Assembly: GCA_003220435.1 (NCBI GenBank)
Contig: QHSL01000060.1
Coordinates: 1-47,916, forward strand
Source: Candidatus Rokuibacteriota bacterium
GTDB lineage: Bacteria; Methylomirabilota; Methylomirabilia; Rokubacteriales; CSP1-6
Direction: 5' to 3'
DNA: 47,916 bases
Under the pieces are notes generated by a model, which searched no databases, had not been told where the DNA came from, and saw only the letters and a program-made list of their open reading frames with translations. Each line of letters begins with the position of its first letter. Within the stretch, counting starts at the first letter, position 1. The translations under genes were made by a program, and so were the position numbers. Of the stretch, positions 40,566-47,916 are shown in pieces.

Positions 40566-42614
40566 ATGTTCATCGCCGGGATCGATGTCGGCGGCACCTT
40601 CACCGACCTCACCGCGGTGGACGAAGCGACGGGCCGCGTCGTCGTCACCAAGGTCCCGTCGCAGCCGCTCAACGAGGGCGCGGCGCTTCTGTCCGGGCTC
40701 CAAGCGTTGGGCATCGCGGGCCGTGACGTCAGGCGGCTCGTCCACGGGACGACCGTCGGCACCAACGCGGTCCTCGAGCGCCGCGGCGCGCGCGTGGCGA
40801 TCCTCACCACCGCGGGCTTCCGCGACCTGATCGAGATCGGCCGCACGAAGCGCAACATCCCCGCGCTCTTCGTGCCCACGTTCGTCCGTCCCAAGCCCGT
40901 GGTCGAGCGCCGGCATCGCTTCGAGGTCGTCGAGCGTCTCGGCGCTGACGGCAGCGTGCTGATCCCGCTCGATCCGGCCAGCGTCGAGGTGGCGCTCGAC
41001 GCTGCGGCGGCGGCCGGCGCCGAGGCGCTCGCGGTGTGCTTGCTCCACGCATACCTGAACCCTCGCCACGAGCACGCCGTCGCCGACCTCGCGAAGGGCC
41101 GCTGCCCCGGGCTCCCGTTGTCGTGCTCGGCCGACGTCGTCGCCGAGTACCGCGAGTTCGAGCGCTTCTCGACGACCGTGCTCAACGCCTACCTGCAACC
41201 GCTCATGGACGGCTACCTCGCCGGGCTCGAGGCGCGGCTGCGCGCGACGGGCTACGGCCACGGCGTGCTCACGGTCGCCTCGAGCGGCGGCATGATGACG
41301 ACCGAGACCGCTCGCCGCTTGCCGATCAAGACGATCTTTTCGGGGCCGGCTGGCGGCGTCAGCCAGGCGTGCTTGGTCGGCGCGGCCACCGGCGTCCGCA
41401 ATCTCATCACCTACGACATGGGCGGGACCTCGACCGACGTGTGCCTCGTGCGCGACCTGACGCCGCTGGCGACCTCGGACGCGATGATCGGGGCGTTTCC
41501 CGTCAAGGTTCCGCAGCTCGACATGCACAGCGTCGGCGCCGGCGGCGGCTCGATCGCGTGGCTCGACGTGGACGGAAGCCTTCAAGTCGGGCCGCGCAGC
41601 GCCGGCGCCATGCCGGGCCCCGCCGCCTACGGCCAGGGCGGCACCGAGCCGACCGTCACCGATGCCAACGTCGTGCTGGGGCGAATCGGGACGAGCCGGC
41701 GCCTCGGCGGCGCCATCGCCCTCGACGCCGAGCGGGCGCGCCGGGCCATCGCCGACCTGGACGCCCGGCTCGGCCATTCGCTCGGCGTCGAGGCGCTCGC
41801 CGACGGCATCGTGCGGATCGCGATCGCGCGAATGACGTCGGCGATCCGCGAGGTCTCGATCCAGCGAGGCCACGACCCGCGCGACTTCACGCTGGTGGCC
41901 TTCGGCGGCGCCGGGCCGATGCACGCGCTCGCGCTGGCCGAGGAGATCGGTATCCCGCGCGTGCTGGTGCCGCTCCACCCCGGCAACTTCTCCGCGCTCG
42001 GCCTGCTCGCCTCCGACGTCAAGCACGACGACGTCCGGACCCGCGTCGGCCCGCTGCGCGAGCGCCTGGTGGTCGTGCGCGAGCTCTTCGCGGAGATGGA
42101 GCGCGCCGCGCGCATTCAGCTCGAGCTCGAGGGCTTTGCGCCGTCCGCCCAGCGGCTGGTGCGCTCGCTGGACCTTCGCTATCGCGGCCAGGCCTTCGAG
42201 CTGAACGTCGCCGCCGCCGAGGCGAGCGCGGGCGGCCTGGACCTCGCGGCGATCGAGACCGCGTTCCATCGCCAGCATCTGGCGGCGTACGGCCACGCGA
42301 ACCCCGAGGCGACGATCGAGCTCGTGAACGCCAGGCTCGCCGCCTACGGGACGGTGCCCAAGCCCTCCGCCGCGCGCCACGCGAGCGCGGCCGCCTCGCT
42401 GGAGGCGGCGCTCGCGGAGCGGCGGCCCGTCTGGTTCGACGGTGTCAGGCACGAGTGTCCGGTGTGGGACCGCGAGCGCCTGCCCGAGCGGGCCGAGCTG
42501 CGCGGCCCGGCCGTCGTGGAAGAGTTCGGGGCGACCACCGTCGTGCCGCCGGGCTGGGCGGGCGTCGTGGACGAGCGCGGCGACCTGAGATTCGAGCGCG
42601 CGGGCACGTCGTGA
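40566..42614 (+). CDS. hyuA: Hydantoinase/oxoprolinase A-type subunit
   Basis: A 682-aa HyuA-family ATP-dependent subunit with an ASKHA (actin-like) fold. The N-terminal GIDVGGTFTDLTAVD is the phosphate loop; VHGTTVGTNAVLERRGARVAI and TAGFRDLIEIGR follow. MGGTSTDVCLV is the second phosphate motif and FGGAGPMHALALAEEIG the adenosine motif. With HyuB it opens cyclic amides (N-methylhydantoin, 5-oxoproline) or carboxylates ketones such as acetone or acetophenone in related enzymes; the substrate here is unknown. Its TGA overlaps the GTG of hyuB (GTGA). Confidence 0.93.
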   Translation: MFIAGIDVGGTFTDLTAVDEATGRVVVTKVPSQPLNEGAALLSGLQALGIAGRDVRRLVHGTTVGTNAVLERRGARVAILTTAGFRDLIEIGRTKRNIPALFVPTFVRPKPVVERRHRFEVVERLGADGSVLIPLDPASVEVALDAAAAAGAEALAVCLLHAYLNPRHEHAVADLAKGRCPGLPLSCSADVVAEYREFERFSTTVLNAYLQPLMDGYLAGLEARLRATGYGHGVLTVASSGGMMTTETARRLPIKTIFSGPAGGVSQACLVGAATGVRNLITYDMGGTSTDVCLVRDLTPLATSDAMIGAFPVKVPQLDMHSVGAGGGSIAWLDVDGSLQVGPRSAGAMPGPAAYGQGGTEPTVTDANVVLGRIGTSRRLGGAIALDAERARRAIADLDARLGHSLGVEALADGIVRIAIARMTSAIREVSIQRGHDPRDFTLVAFGGAGPMHALALAEEIGIPRVLVPLHPGNFSALGLLASDVKHDDVRTRVGPLRERLVVVRELFAEMERAARIQLELEGFAPSAQRLVRSLDLRYRGQAFELNVAAAEASAGGLDLAAIETAFHRQHLAAYGHANPEATIELVNARLAAYGTVPKPSAARHASAAASLEAALAERRPVWFDGVRHECPVWDRERLPERAELRGPAVVEEFGATTVVPPGWAGVVDERGDLRFERAGTS

Positions 42615-44638
42615 TCGACCCGATCACCCTCGAGGTGGTCCGCGAGGCGTTCGTCTCGATCGTGCGCGAGATGCGCGTGACGCTCGTGCGCACCGCCTAT
42701 TCGTCGATCCTCTACGAGGGCGAAGACTTCTCGTGCGTTCTCATGGACGGCGGGGCACAGATCGTGGCGATGTCGCGGGGGCAGGATCATCCCCTGCACA
42801 TCGTGCCAATCGGCTGGTCGATGAAGGCGGTGCGGGAGAAGTTCGGCGACGACATCCATCCCGGCGACGTCTTCCTGCACAACGAGCCCTACACCGGCGG
42901 CACGCACCTCAACGACGTCGCGATGATCTATCCGCTGTTCGCTGACGGCGAATTGTTCGTCTCCCCGGTCGTGCGCGCTCACTGGGGCGACGTCGGCGGG
43001 ATGAGCCCCGGGAGCCTCTCCGGCCGCGCGACGGAGATCTTCCAGGAGGGCGTGCGCATCCCGCCGATCAGGGTCGTGGAGAAGGGACGACCCAACCAGG
43101 CCGTGCTCGATCTGATCTTCGCCAACATGCGGGGGACGCGCGAGCGCGTCGGCGACTTCCGGGCGATGCTCGGCACGTGCCGCAAGGCCGCCGAGCGGGT
43201 CGAGGCGCTGAGCGCGCGGTACGGCGCTCCGACCATCCGAGAGGCCGTCGCCGACCTGATGGATCGCGCCGAGGCGCGGATGCGCCGGGCGATTCGCGCG
43301 CTGCGCCCGGGCGAATACGTGTACGAGGCGCACCTCGAGGCAGGCCGCGAGCGCCTCGAGCCGCTCACGGTGCGCGCTCGGGTCACCGTCGCCGGCGACA
43401 CGATCGACGTCGACCTCACGGGCACGTCGCCGCAGACGGCCGGGCCCACCAACGTCGGCCCCGCGATGGCGCCGACCGGTGCCTTCACGATCATCAAATC
43501 GTTCCTCGATCCCGGCTCCGAGGTGAACTCGGGCGCCTTCCGTCCGCTGACGGTCATCACACCGCCGGGCACGATTGTCAACGCCGACCCGCCCGCGCCG
43601 TGCGGCGGCATGGTCGAGGTGAAGTACTGCGTGGAATCGGCCGTGATGGGTGCGCTCGCCCAGGCGCTCGACGGCAAGGTGGCCGGCGATCTCAAGGGCG
43701 GCGGCAACCACTGTTACGTCGGCGGTCCGCACCCGAGCACCGGCGAGACGTTCATCTTCTACGAGTACCCGGCCGGCGGCACCGGCGGCTTCGAGGGCGG
43801 CGACGGCAGCAACACCGTGCGCGCGTGGACCGAGAGCGACATGACCACGCTCCAGCCCATCGAGGCGGTCGAGCAGCTCTACCCAGTCCGCATCGAGCGC
43901 ACGGCGCTACGCGAGGACTCGGGCGGCCCCGGGCGCTGGCGGGGCGGCCTCGGCCTCACGCGCACGGTGCGCATCCAGGCGCGGGGAGCTCAGCTCTCCG
44001 TGCTCGCCGAGAAGTCCGTGCTGCCGCCCTTCGGCGTCTGCGGCGGCGGCGCCGGCGCCACCAATCGCTTCTGGGTGCGTCGCGACGGTCGGCGCGTCGA
44101 GACGTCACCGCTGCCTGGCAAGGTCAGCGGATTCCTGCTCGAGCCGGGCGACGTCCTGCTCATGGAGTCGAGCGGCGGCGGCGGCTTCGGCGACGCGCTC
44201 GACCGCGATCCGGCGAGCGTGGCCGCCGACGTGCGCGAGGGCTACGTCAGCGCTGCCGCCGCGGAGGCGACGTACGGCGTGGTCCTCCGCGACAGCGTGC
44301 CGGACGCCGTCGCCACCGCGGCGAGCCGCGAGACGTTGCGCGCCGCCCGGCTCCGGGTCCGCGTCGTCGCCGGCGCCGGGCTCGAGAGCGCGCGAGGGCG
44401 CGAGATCCGCCTCGGCGCCGACGTCGCCGCGCGGCTCGGCGTGGCGCCCGGCGCGGTCGTCGAGCTGGTGAACCCGCGTGGAGCGCCGCTGCGCGCCTGG
44501 GTCGCGAGCCTCATGGCGGCAAGCCCTGCCGACGCGGTGCCGTTCGCCGAGCTCGCGCCGATCGCGCTGCGCATGCTTGCCGCCGCCGAGGGGGCAGAGG
44601 TTGAGGTGCGGGCCGTTCACTCTGGGGTGCTGGGCTGA
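42611..44638 (+). CDS. hyuB: Hydantoinase B-type subunit
   Basis: A 675-aa HyuB-family subunit, coupled to hyuA. Signatures: LEVVREAFVSIVREMRVTLVRTAYSSILYEGEDFSC, HLNDVAMIYPLF, MVEVKYCVESAVMGALAQAL, and GGPGRWRGGLGLTRTV with SSGGGGFGDALDRD. It forms the catalytic hetero-oligomer with HyuA. Residues after about 560 (NPRGAPLRAWVASLMA, LRMLAAAEGAEVEV) form a C-terminal extension beyond the usual end at the GGGGFGDP motif. The tail resembles a small separate domain and could define substrate range. Confidence 0.92.
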   Translation: MIDPITLEVVREAFVSIVREMRVTLVRTAYSSILYEGEDFSCVLMDGGAQIVAMSRGQDHPLHIVPIGWSMKAVREKFGDDIHPGDVFLHNEPYTGGTHLNDVAMIYPLFADGELFVSPVVRAHWGDVGGMSPGSLSGRATEIFQEGVRIPPIRVVEKGRPNQAVLDLIFANMRGTRERVGDFRAMLGTCRKAAERVEALSARYGAPTIREAVADLMDRAEARMRRAIRALRPGEYVYEAHLEAGRERLEPLTVRARVTVAGDTIDVDLTGTSPQTAGPTNVGPAMAPTGAFTIIKSFLDPGSEVNSGAFRPLTVITPPGTIVNADPPAPCGGMVEVKYCVESAVMGALAQALDGKVAGDLKGGGNHCYVGGPHPSTGETFIFYEYPAGGTGGFEGGDGSNTVRAWTESDMTTLQPIEAVEQLYPVRIERTALREDSGGPGRWRGGLGLTRTVRIQARGAQLSVLAEKSVLPPFGVCGGGAGATNRFWVRRDGRRVETSPLPGKVSGFLLEPGDVLLMESSGGGGFGDALDRDPASVAADVREGYVSAAAAEATYGVVLRDSVPDAVATAASRETLRAARLRVRVVAGAGLESARGREIRLGADVAARLGVAPGAVVELVNPRGAPLRAWVASLMAASPADAVPFAELAPIALRMLAAAEGAEVEVRAVHSGVLG

Positions 44639-44737
44639 CCGAGTGGCTTCCAGTCGCTTTCGCTGATGCGCACGCCTCGATGGGCGCCCTTGCGGCGCTT
44701 GACTCGCGCGCCGGGCTCGGCCTAGTCTCTTGAGGCC

Positions 44738-45625
44738 ATGGCCCTGTCCTTCCGGAAGCTCCATCGGCACTTCGTCGCCGAGTCGAGCCCGATCGAGCTC
44801 CGCAACGTCCGCGACCCGGAAACGCTGACCGAAATCCGCAGGGGTATGGACGAGCACGCCGTCCTCGTCTTTCGCGCTCAGCCGTTCACCGACGCCGAGC
44901 AGCTCGCGTTCGCGCAGCGACTCGACGGCCGGCTGCACCAGAGCGGCGGAAGCCGGGTGATCGCAAAGAACCGCCTCGGCAACGAGGCGCTCTCCGACAT
45001 CTCCAACCTGGATCAGGACGGCGAGATCATGCAGGCGGACGATCGCCGGCGCCAGTACGGCCTCGGCAATCGCCTCTGGCACACGGACGCCTCGTTCCGG
45101 GATCCGGCTGGCCGGTACTCGATGCTTCACGCGCGGGTCGTTCCGTCCGTCCCGGCCGACACCGAGTTCGCCGACATGCGCGCCGCGTACGACGCCCTGC
45201 CCGCGGAGACGAAGACCCAGCTCGAGGGGCTGCGCGCCCACCACTCGATCGCGCACTCGCGTCAGCTCCTCGGCTTCGAGTTCAGCCAGGGCGAGCAGGA
45301 CCAGCTGACGGGCGCGATCCACCCGGTCGTCCGCACCATCCCGTGCTCGCTGCGGCGATCGCTCTACCTCGCGTCGCACCAGTCGCGGATCGTCGACTGG
45401 CCCCTCGCGGAGGGGCGGCTGCTGCTGCGCGACCTGACGGAGCACGCGACCCAGCGCGAGTTCGTCTACCGTCACGCCTGGCGGATGGGCGACCTCGTGA
45501 TCTGGGACAACCGCGCCACCATGCACCGCGGACGGCCGTTTGACGACTCGAAGTATCGCCGAGAGCTTCGCCGCGTGACGACCCTCGACATCGAGCAGCC
45601 CGCGTTCGTCGCGAGCGGCTCCTAG
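44738..45625 (+). CDS. TauD/TfdA-family 2-oxoglutarate Fe(II) dioxygenase
   Basis: A 295-aa non-heme iron dioxygenase. The iron facial triad is HTD in RLWHTDASF, with the distal His in TMHRGRPFDDS; VIWDNRATMHRG and YRRELRRVT (2-oxoglutarate-binding Arg) complete the signature. The N-terminus (GMDEHAVLVFRAQPFTDAEQLAFAQRL) is typical of TfdA-like enzymes that hydroxylate phenoxyacetates, taurine or similar acids. The ATG 44738 lies 100 bp after hyuB; that gap holds nothing distinctive. It is followed closely by the flavoenzyme gene. Confidence 0.92.
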   Translation: MALSFRKLHRHFVAESSPIELRNVRDPETLTEIRRGMDEHAVLVFRAQPFTDAEQLAFAQRLDGRLHQSGGSRVIAKNRLGNEALSDISNLDQDGEIMQADDRRRQYGLGNRLWHTDASFRDPAGRYSMLHARVVPSVPADTEFADMRAAYDALPAETKTQLEGLRAHHSIAHSRQLLGFEFSQGEQDQLTGAIHPVVRTIPCSLRRSLYLASHQSRIVDWPLAEGRLLLRDLTEHATQREFVYRHAWRMGDLVIWDNRATMHRGRPFDDSKYRRELRRVTTLDIEQPAFVASGS

Positions 45626-45642
45626 CCCCGCGAGCTCCCGCC

Positions 45643-46803
45643 CTGGACACCGACGGCCGCTCGCCGCTCGACGCCGCCCGGAAGCTCGTTCCCCAGATTC
45701 GGTCCGCCGCCGACGAGATCGACAGGCAGCGGGAGCTGCCGCGGCCCCTCTTCGAGGCGATGGCCGACGCCGGGCTCTTCCACATGGCGGTCCCTCGCGC
45801 CATAGGCGGCGGCGAGGTCGACCTGCCAACCTACGTCCAGGTGATCGAAGAAATCGGCAAGGCCGATGCGAGCACCGGTTGGTGCCTCAACCAGGGCGCG
45901 ATCTTCGGGACGTACGCCGCGCGGATGCCCCGTGAGGTCGCGCGTAAGATCTGGATCGACGTGCCGCGCGCCGTGGTGGCGAATACGCCAGCGCCCACTG
46001 CAAAGGCGATCGTGGTGCCGAGCGGCTACCGGGTCACCGGCCGCCAGGGGTTCAGCACGGGCTGCCGCCACGCCGCCTGGGTCGCGGCCCATGCCCAGAT
46101 CACCGAGAACGGCCAGGTCCGCCTCGATGCCGGGCAGCCGGAGCAGCGCTACTTCTTCGTGCCGGTCGCCGAGGCCGAGCTGCTCGACACCTGGCACACG
46201 CGCGGGATGCGCGGCACCGGTACGCACCACTTCGCGGTGAACGACGTCTTCGTGCCGACCGCGCGCACGGTGCTCTCGCAGACGGCGCCGCTGATCGAGA
46301 ACGCGCCGCTCTACCGGGTTCCGCGCACGCTGTTGTTCGCCTCGGGCGACGCCGCGGTCGCGCTCGGGATGGCTCGCACGTGCCTGGAGACGTTCGGCGA
46401 GCTGGCCGGCGCCAAGACCCCGCGCGCCATGCCGGCGCTGCTCCGCGATCAGCCGATGGTGCAGATGACGGTCGGCCAGGCCGAGGCCGCCCTGCGCTCG
46501 GGCCGGGCGTTTCTCCTCGAGGCGGTACGCGAGATCTGGGCGGCGAGCGTGAACGGCGCGATCGCTCTGGACCATCGCGCGAATCTGCGTCTGGCTGCCA
46601 CGCACGGGATCCGCCTCGCGGCCCAGATCATCGACAGCGTCTACAACGCCTCGGGCGCCACCGCCGCCTACGACGATCACCTGCTGCAACGGCACTTCCA
46701 GGACATCCACGTGATCACGCAGCATCTGCAGGGACGTCTCGCCCACTACGAGCTGATCGGCCGGTACTGGCTCGGCCTCAAGATCGACGAGGCCAGGCTG
46801 TAG
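45643..46803 (+). CDS. Acyl-CoA-dehydrogenase-like flavin monooxygenase (HpaH/DszC type)
   Basis: A flavoenzyme of about 386 aa with an acyl-CoA dehydrogenase fold, closest in layout to HpaH/DszC two-component monooxygenases. The N-terminal helices are KLVPQIRSAADEIDRQRELP and FEAMADAGLFHMAVPRAIGG. The middle beta domain has RGMRGTGTHHFAVNDVFVP, and the C-terminal helices contain IIDSVYNASGATAAYDDHLLQRHFQDIHV. Conserved sequence begins well upstream of the first ATG (45760), but no ATG, GTG or TTG lies in frame before it. CTG 45643, 18 bp after the TauD stop, is the likely start; otherwise the N-terminus is lost. A reductase partner is not nearby. Confidence 0.85.
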   Translation: MDTDGRSPLDAARKLVPQIRSAADEIDRQRELPRPLFEAMADAGLFHMAVPRAIGGGEVDLPTYVQVIEEIGKADASTGWCLNQGAIFGTYAARMPREVARKIWIDVPRAVVANTPAPTAKAIVVPSGYRVTGRQGFSTGCRHAAWVAAHAQITENGQVRLDAGQPEQRYFFVPVAEAELLDTWHTRGMRGTGTHHFAVNDVFVPTARTVLSQTAPLIENAPLYRVPRTLLFASGDAAVALGMARTCLETFGELAGAKTPRAMPALLRDQPMVQMTVGQAEAALRSGRAFLLEAVREIWAASVNGAIALDHRANLRLAATHGIRLAAQIIDSVYNASGATAAYDDHLLQRHFQDIHVITQHLQGRLAHYELIGRYWLGLKIDEARL

Positions 46804-46816
46804 GGATCGATTAGGT

Positions 46817-46838
46817 GGGGGGCCTCGAAGGGCCCCCC
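46817..46838 (+). terminator. Strong GC hairpin after flavoenzyme gene
   Basis: GGGGGGCC-TCGAAG-GGCCCCCC: an 8-bp perfect stem with a 6-nt loop, 13 bp after the stop at 46803. There is no T-run, so termination would have to be Rho-assisted or structure-only. Confidence 0.5.
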
Positions 46839-46899
46839 AAGCCCCCCGCGCTCGCACGCCCCCGGCCCAGCCGTGGCGCGCCTCGACATGGCGTGGCGT

Positions 46900-46923
46900 C
46901 CTGGGGGCCGCGAAGAGCCCCCG
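46900..46923 (-). terminator. GC hairpin after convergent Rieske gene
   Basis: GGGGGC-CGCGAAGA-GCCCCC lies directly against the stop of the minus-strand Rieske gene (46925-46927). It pairs six G-C bases, with flanking CC/GG. Together with the hairpin at 46817 it brackets the convergent intergenic space. Confidence 0.45.
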
Positions 46924-46924
46924 G

Positions 46925-47916
46925 CTAGTCTCTGCCGTTCGTGATCACGCTGCGGCCGGTCGCTCGCAGGAGCCGACGGTCGGCCTCCGGGCTCGCCGCC
47001 GGCGGCACGCGCAACACGAGGTCTTGCGTGAACGTGCGGATGATCTTGCCCGCGGGCCACTGCGTGCCGCGCGGATCGCGGCCGCGCGCGACGGCGCGAA
47101 TCCCGTCGCGCACGATGCGCCGGAGCATGATCACGCCGTGGTCGGTCGACGCCAGGTGCTCGAGCGCGTGGACCGCGATCGTCCGCTGGCTCGACTGGGC
47201 GTCGAAGTCCGCCGGCTGGCGCTGCCGATCGGTGTACGACCGCTCGTCGGCTTGGCCGAAGCCCGGCTGGGCCACCTGCTCGTCCGTCAGGCCCCACGCG
47301 GGATCGACCTGGGCGAGCTCGAAGTTGGTCGTGCACGTGTCGTCGTTGGGCACGGCCCAGCGGATGACGACGGGGCGGCTCGCCGGCTTGGGCTCGCTCG
47401 CCTCCTCGATCTCGCGGGTGAACTGGTGGACGTTCGGCGGCATGAAGTCGCACACGCGGACCCACACCAGATCGCCCACGCGGCGGGTCGCCACGTAGAC
47501 CATGCCGGCCTCGGTCGCCAGCCAGTCGAGCTCGGGGACGACGCCGAACGCCTCGGTGAACTGATAGCCGCTGCTCAGCGCGTGCAGAAAGGCGGTGTGC
47601 ACCGGATCCATGCTGTTGTCCTTCACCTGGAGCCAGTTGCACGGAAGCACGAACTTCGCGGCGGGCTTCAACTGAAAGCCGGGCAGGTCGTAGCTGTCGT
47701 AGCGCGGGAACGCGGGGCGGCGGTCCGGCGGCCCGAGGTAGGCGAACACCAGCCCCGCGAACTCGTGAGTCGGATAGGCGCCTTGCCGGACTCGCTCCTT
47801 GAGCCGGCTGCCATTCGGCTCGCCCGGGGTCTCGAGGCACCGCCCGTCGACGTCGTACGCCCAGCCGTGATAGCAGCAACGGATCCCGCGCTCGAGCGGG
47901 ATCCCGAACTCGAGCG
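46925..47916 (-). CDS. Rieske oxygenase alpha subunit, N-terminus outside window
   Basis: 330 codons run off the right edge on the minus strand. The visible start LERGIRCCYHGWAYDVDG is the second half of a Rieske [2Fe-2S] motif (CYHGW). After it come KFVLPCNWLQVKDNSMDPVHTAFLH (mononuclear iron site: Asp and two His) and a C-terminal domain with AGKIIRTFTQDLVLRVPPA. The first CxH of the Rieske pair is beyond the window. This VanA/phthalate-type oxygenase demethylates or hydroxylates aromatics. It is distinct from the Rieske protein at 28399. Confidence 0.9.
   Translation of the reverse strand, partial: LEFGIPLERGIRCCYHGWAYDVDGRCLETPGEPNGSRLKERVRQGAYPTHEFAGLVFAYLGPPDRRPAFPRYDSYDLPGFQLKPAAKFVLPCNWLQVKDNSMDPVHTAFLHALSSGYQFTEAFGVVPELDWLATEAGMVYVATRRVGDLVWVRVCDFMPPNVHQFTREIEEASEPKPASRPVVIRWAVPNDDTCTTNFELAQVDPAWGLTDEQVAQPGFGQADERSYTDRQRQPADFDAQSSQRTIAVHALEHLASTDHGVIMLRRIVRDGIRAVARGRDPRGTQWPAGKIIRTFTQDLVLRVPPAASPEADRRLLRATGRSVITNGRD

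Noticed and set aside
46817-46923. Relation of the two GC hairpins to the in-gene FDH repeat
   Set aside because: They share only a G-run/GAAG-like loop/C-run pattern; the alignment is too short to claim the same element.

Overview
The window is a G+C-rich bacterial chromosome segment. It is dense with oxygenases, hydantoinases, a class III CoA-transferase, a luciferase-like monooxygenase and carboxymuconolactone-decarboxylase-like proteins. Together with a UbiD/UbiA/UbiE quinone set and a two-gene NAD-type formate dehydrogenase, this resembles uncultured soil or subsurface heterotrophs such as Candidatus Rokubacteria/Methylomirabilota. That placement is inference from gene content and base composition; there is no rRNA in the window to confirm it.

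Layout. 1-740: the tail of a tyrosine recombinase, tRNA-Glu(CUC) and tRNA-Gln(CUG), and an HU-like protein. 826-3876: a PAS/GAF hybrid sensor kinase. 3915-7581: a quinone operon (small membrane protein, UbiD-like decarboxylase, UbiA-like prenyltransferase, UbiE-like methyltransferase), with a five-copy tandem repeat just before ubiE. 7768-14788: a MetX-like alpha/beta hydrolase, a NuoE-NuoF fusion, a large molybdenum formate dehydrogenase and an enolase-superfamily enzyme. 14816-21338: a retropepsin-like lipoprotein with a coupled mini-ORF, an alpha/beta hydrolase, and an envelope or glycan group (putative glycosidase, NodB-type deacetylase, beta-lactamase-NamZ fusion). 21370-22620: small unknown genes and a decayed MFS transporter. 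22621-29751: a catabolic neighbourhood (CMD protein, zinc alcohol dehydrogenase, luciferase-like monooxygenase, HAD protein, MFS carrier, CoA-transferase, Rieske oxygenase). 29894-32932: a nucleotidyltransferase, a second CMD protein, a zinc-ribbon peptide and an S1-domain protein. 33026-35418: a DUF2182/DUF1326 pair and a nitronate monooxygenase. 35454-39168: an island of short genes with unusually AT-rich promoters. 39181-46803: an aminotransferase, HyuA/HyuB, a TauD-type dioxygenase and an acyl-CoA-dehydrogenase-like flavoenzyme. 46925-47916: a Rieske oxygenase cut by the window edge.

Many neighbouring genes are translationally coupled through 4-base ATGA or GTGA overlaps (3915/4157, 8859/10892, 16358/17803, 23025/24152, 40566/42611).

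The most unusual signals are repeats interacting with genes. (1) A roughly 47-nt repeat lies twice inside the formate dehydrogenase gene, read in two different frames, and each copy adds a loop to the protein. (2) A ~73-nt tandem repeat carries its own ribosome-binding site and start codon, so copies of the ubiE initiation region are stacked as minicistrons. (3) A perfect 45-bp copy of internal Rieske-oxygenase coding sequence sits just upstream of the same gene and appears to supply its ribosome-binding site. (4) A long inverted repeat fills the gap between two convergent envelope genes. No CRISPR array, rRNA or complete insertion sequence was seen.
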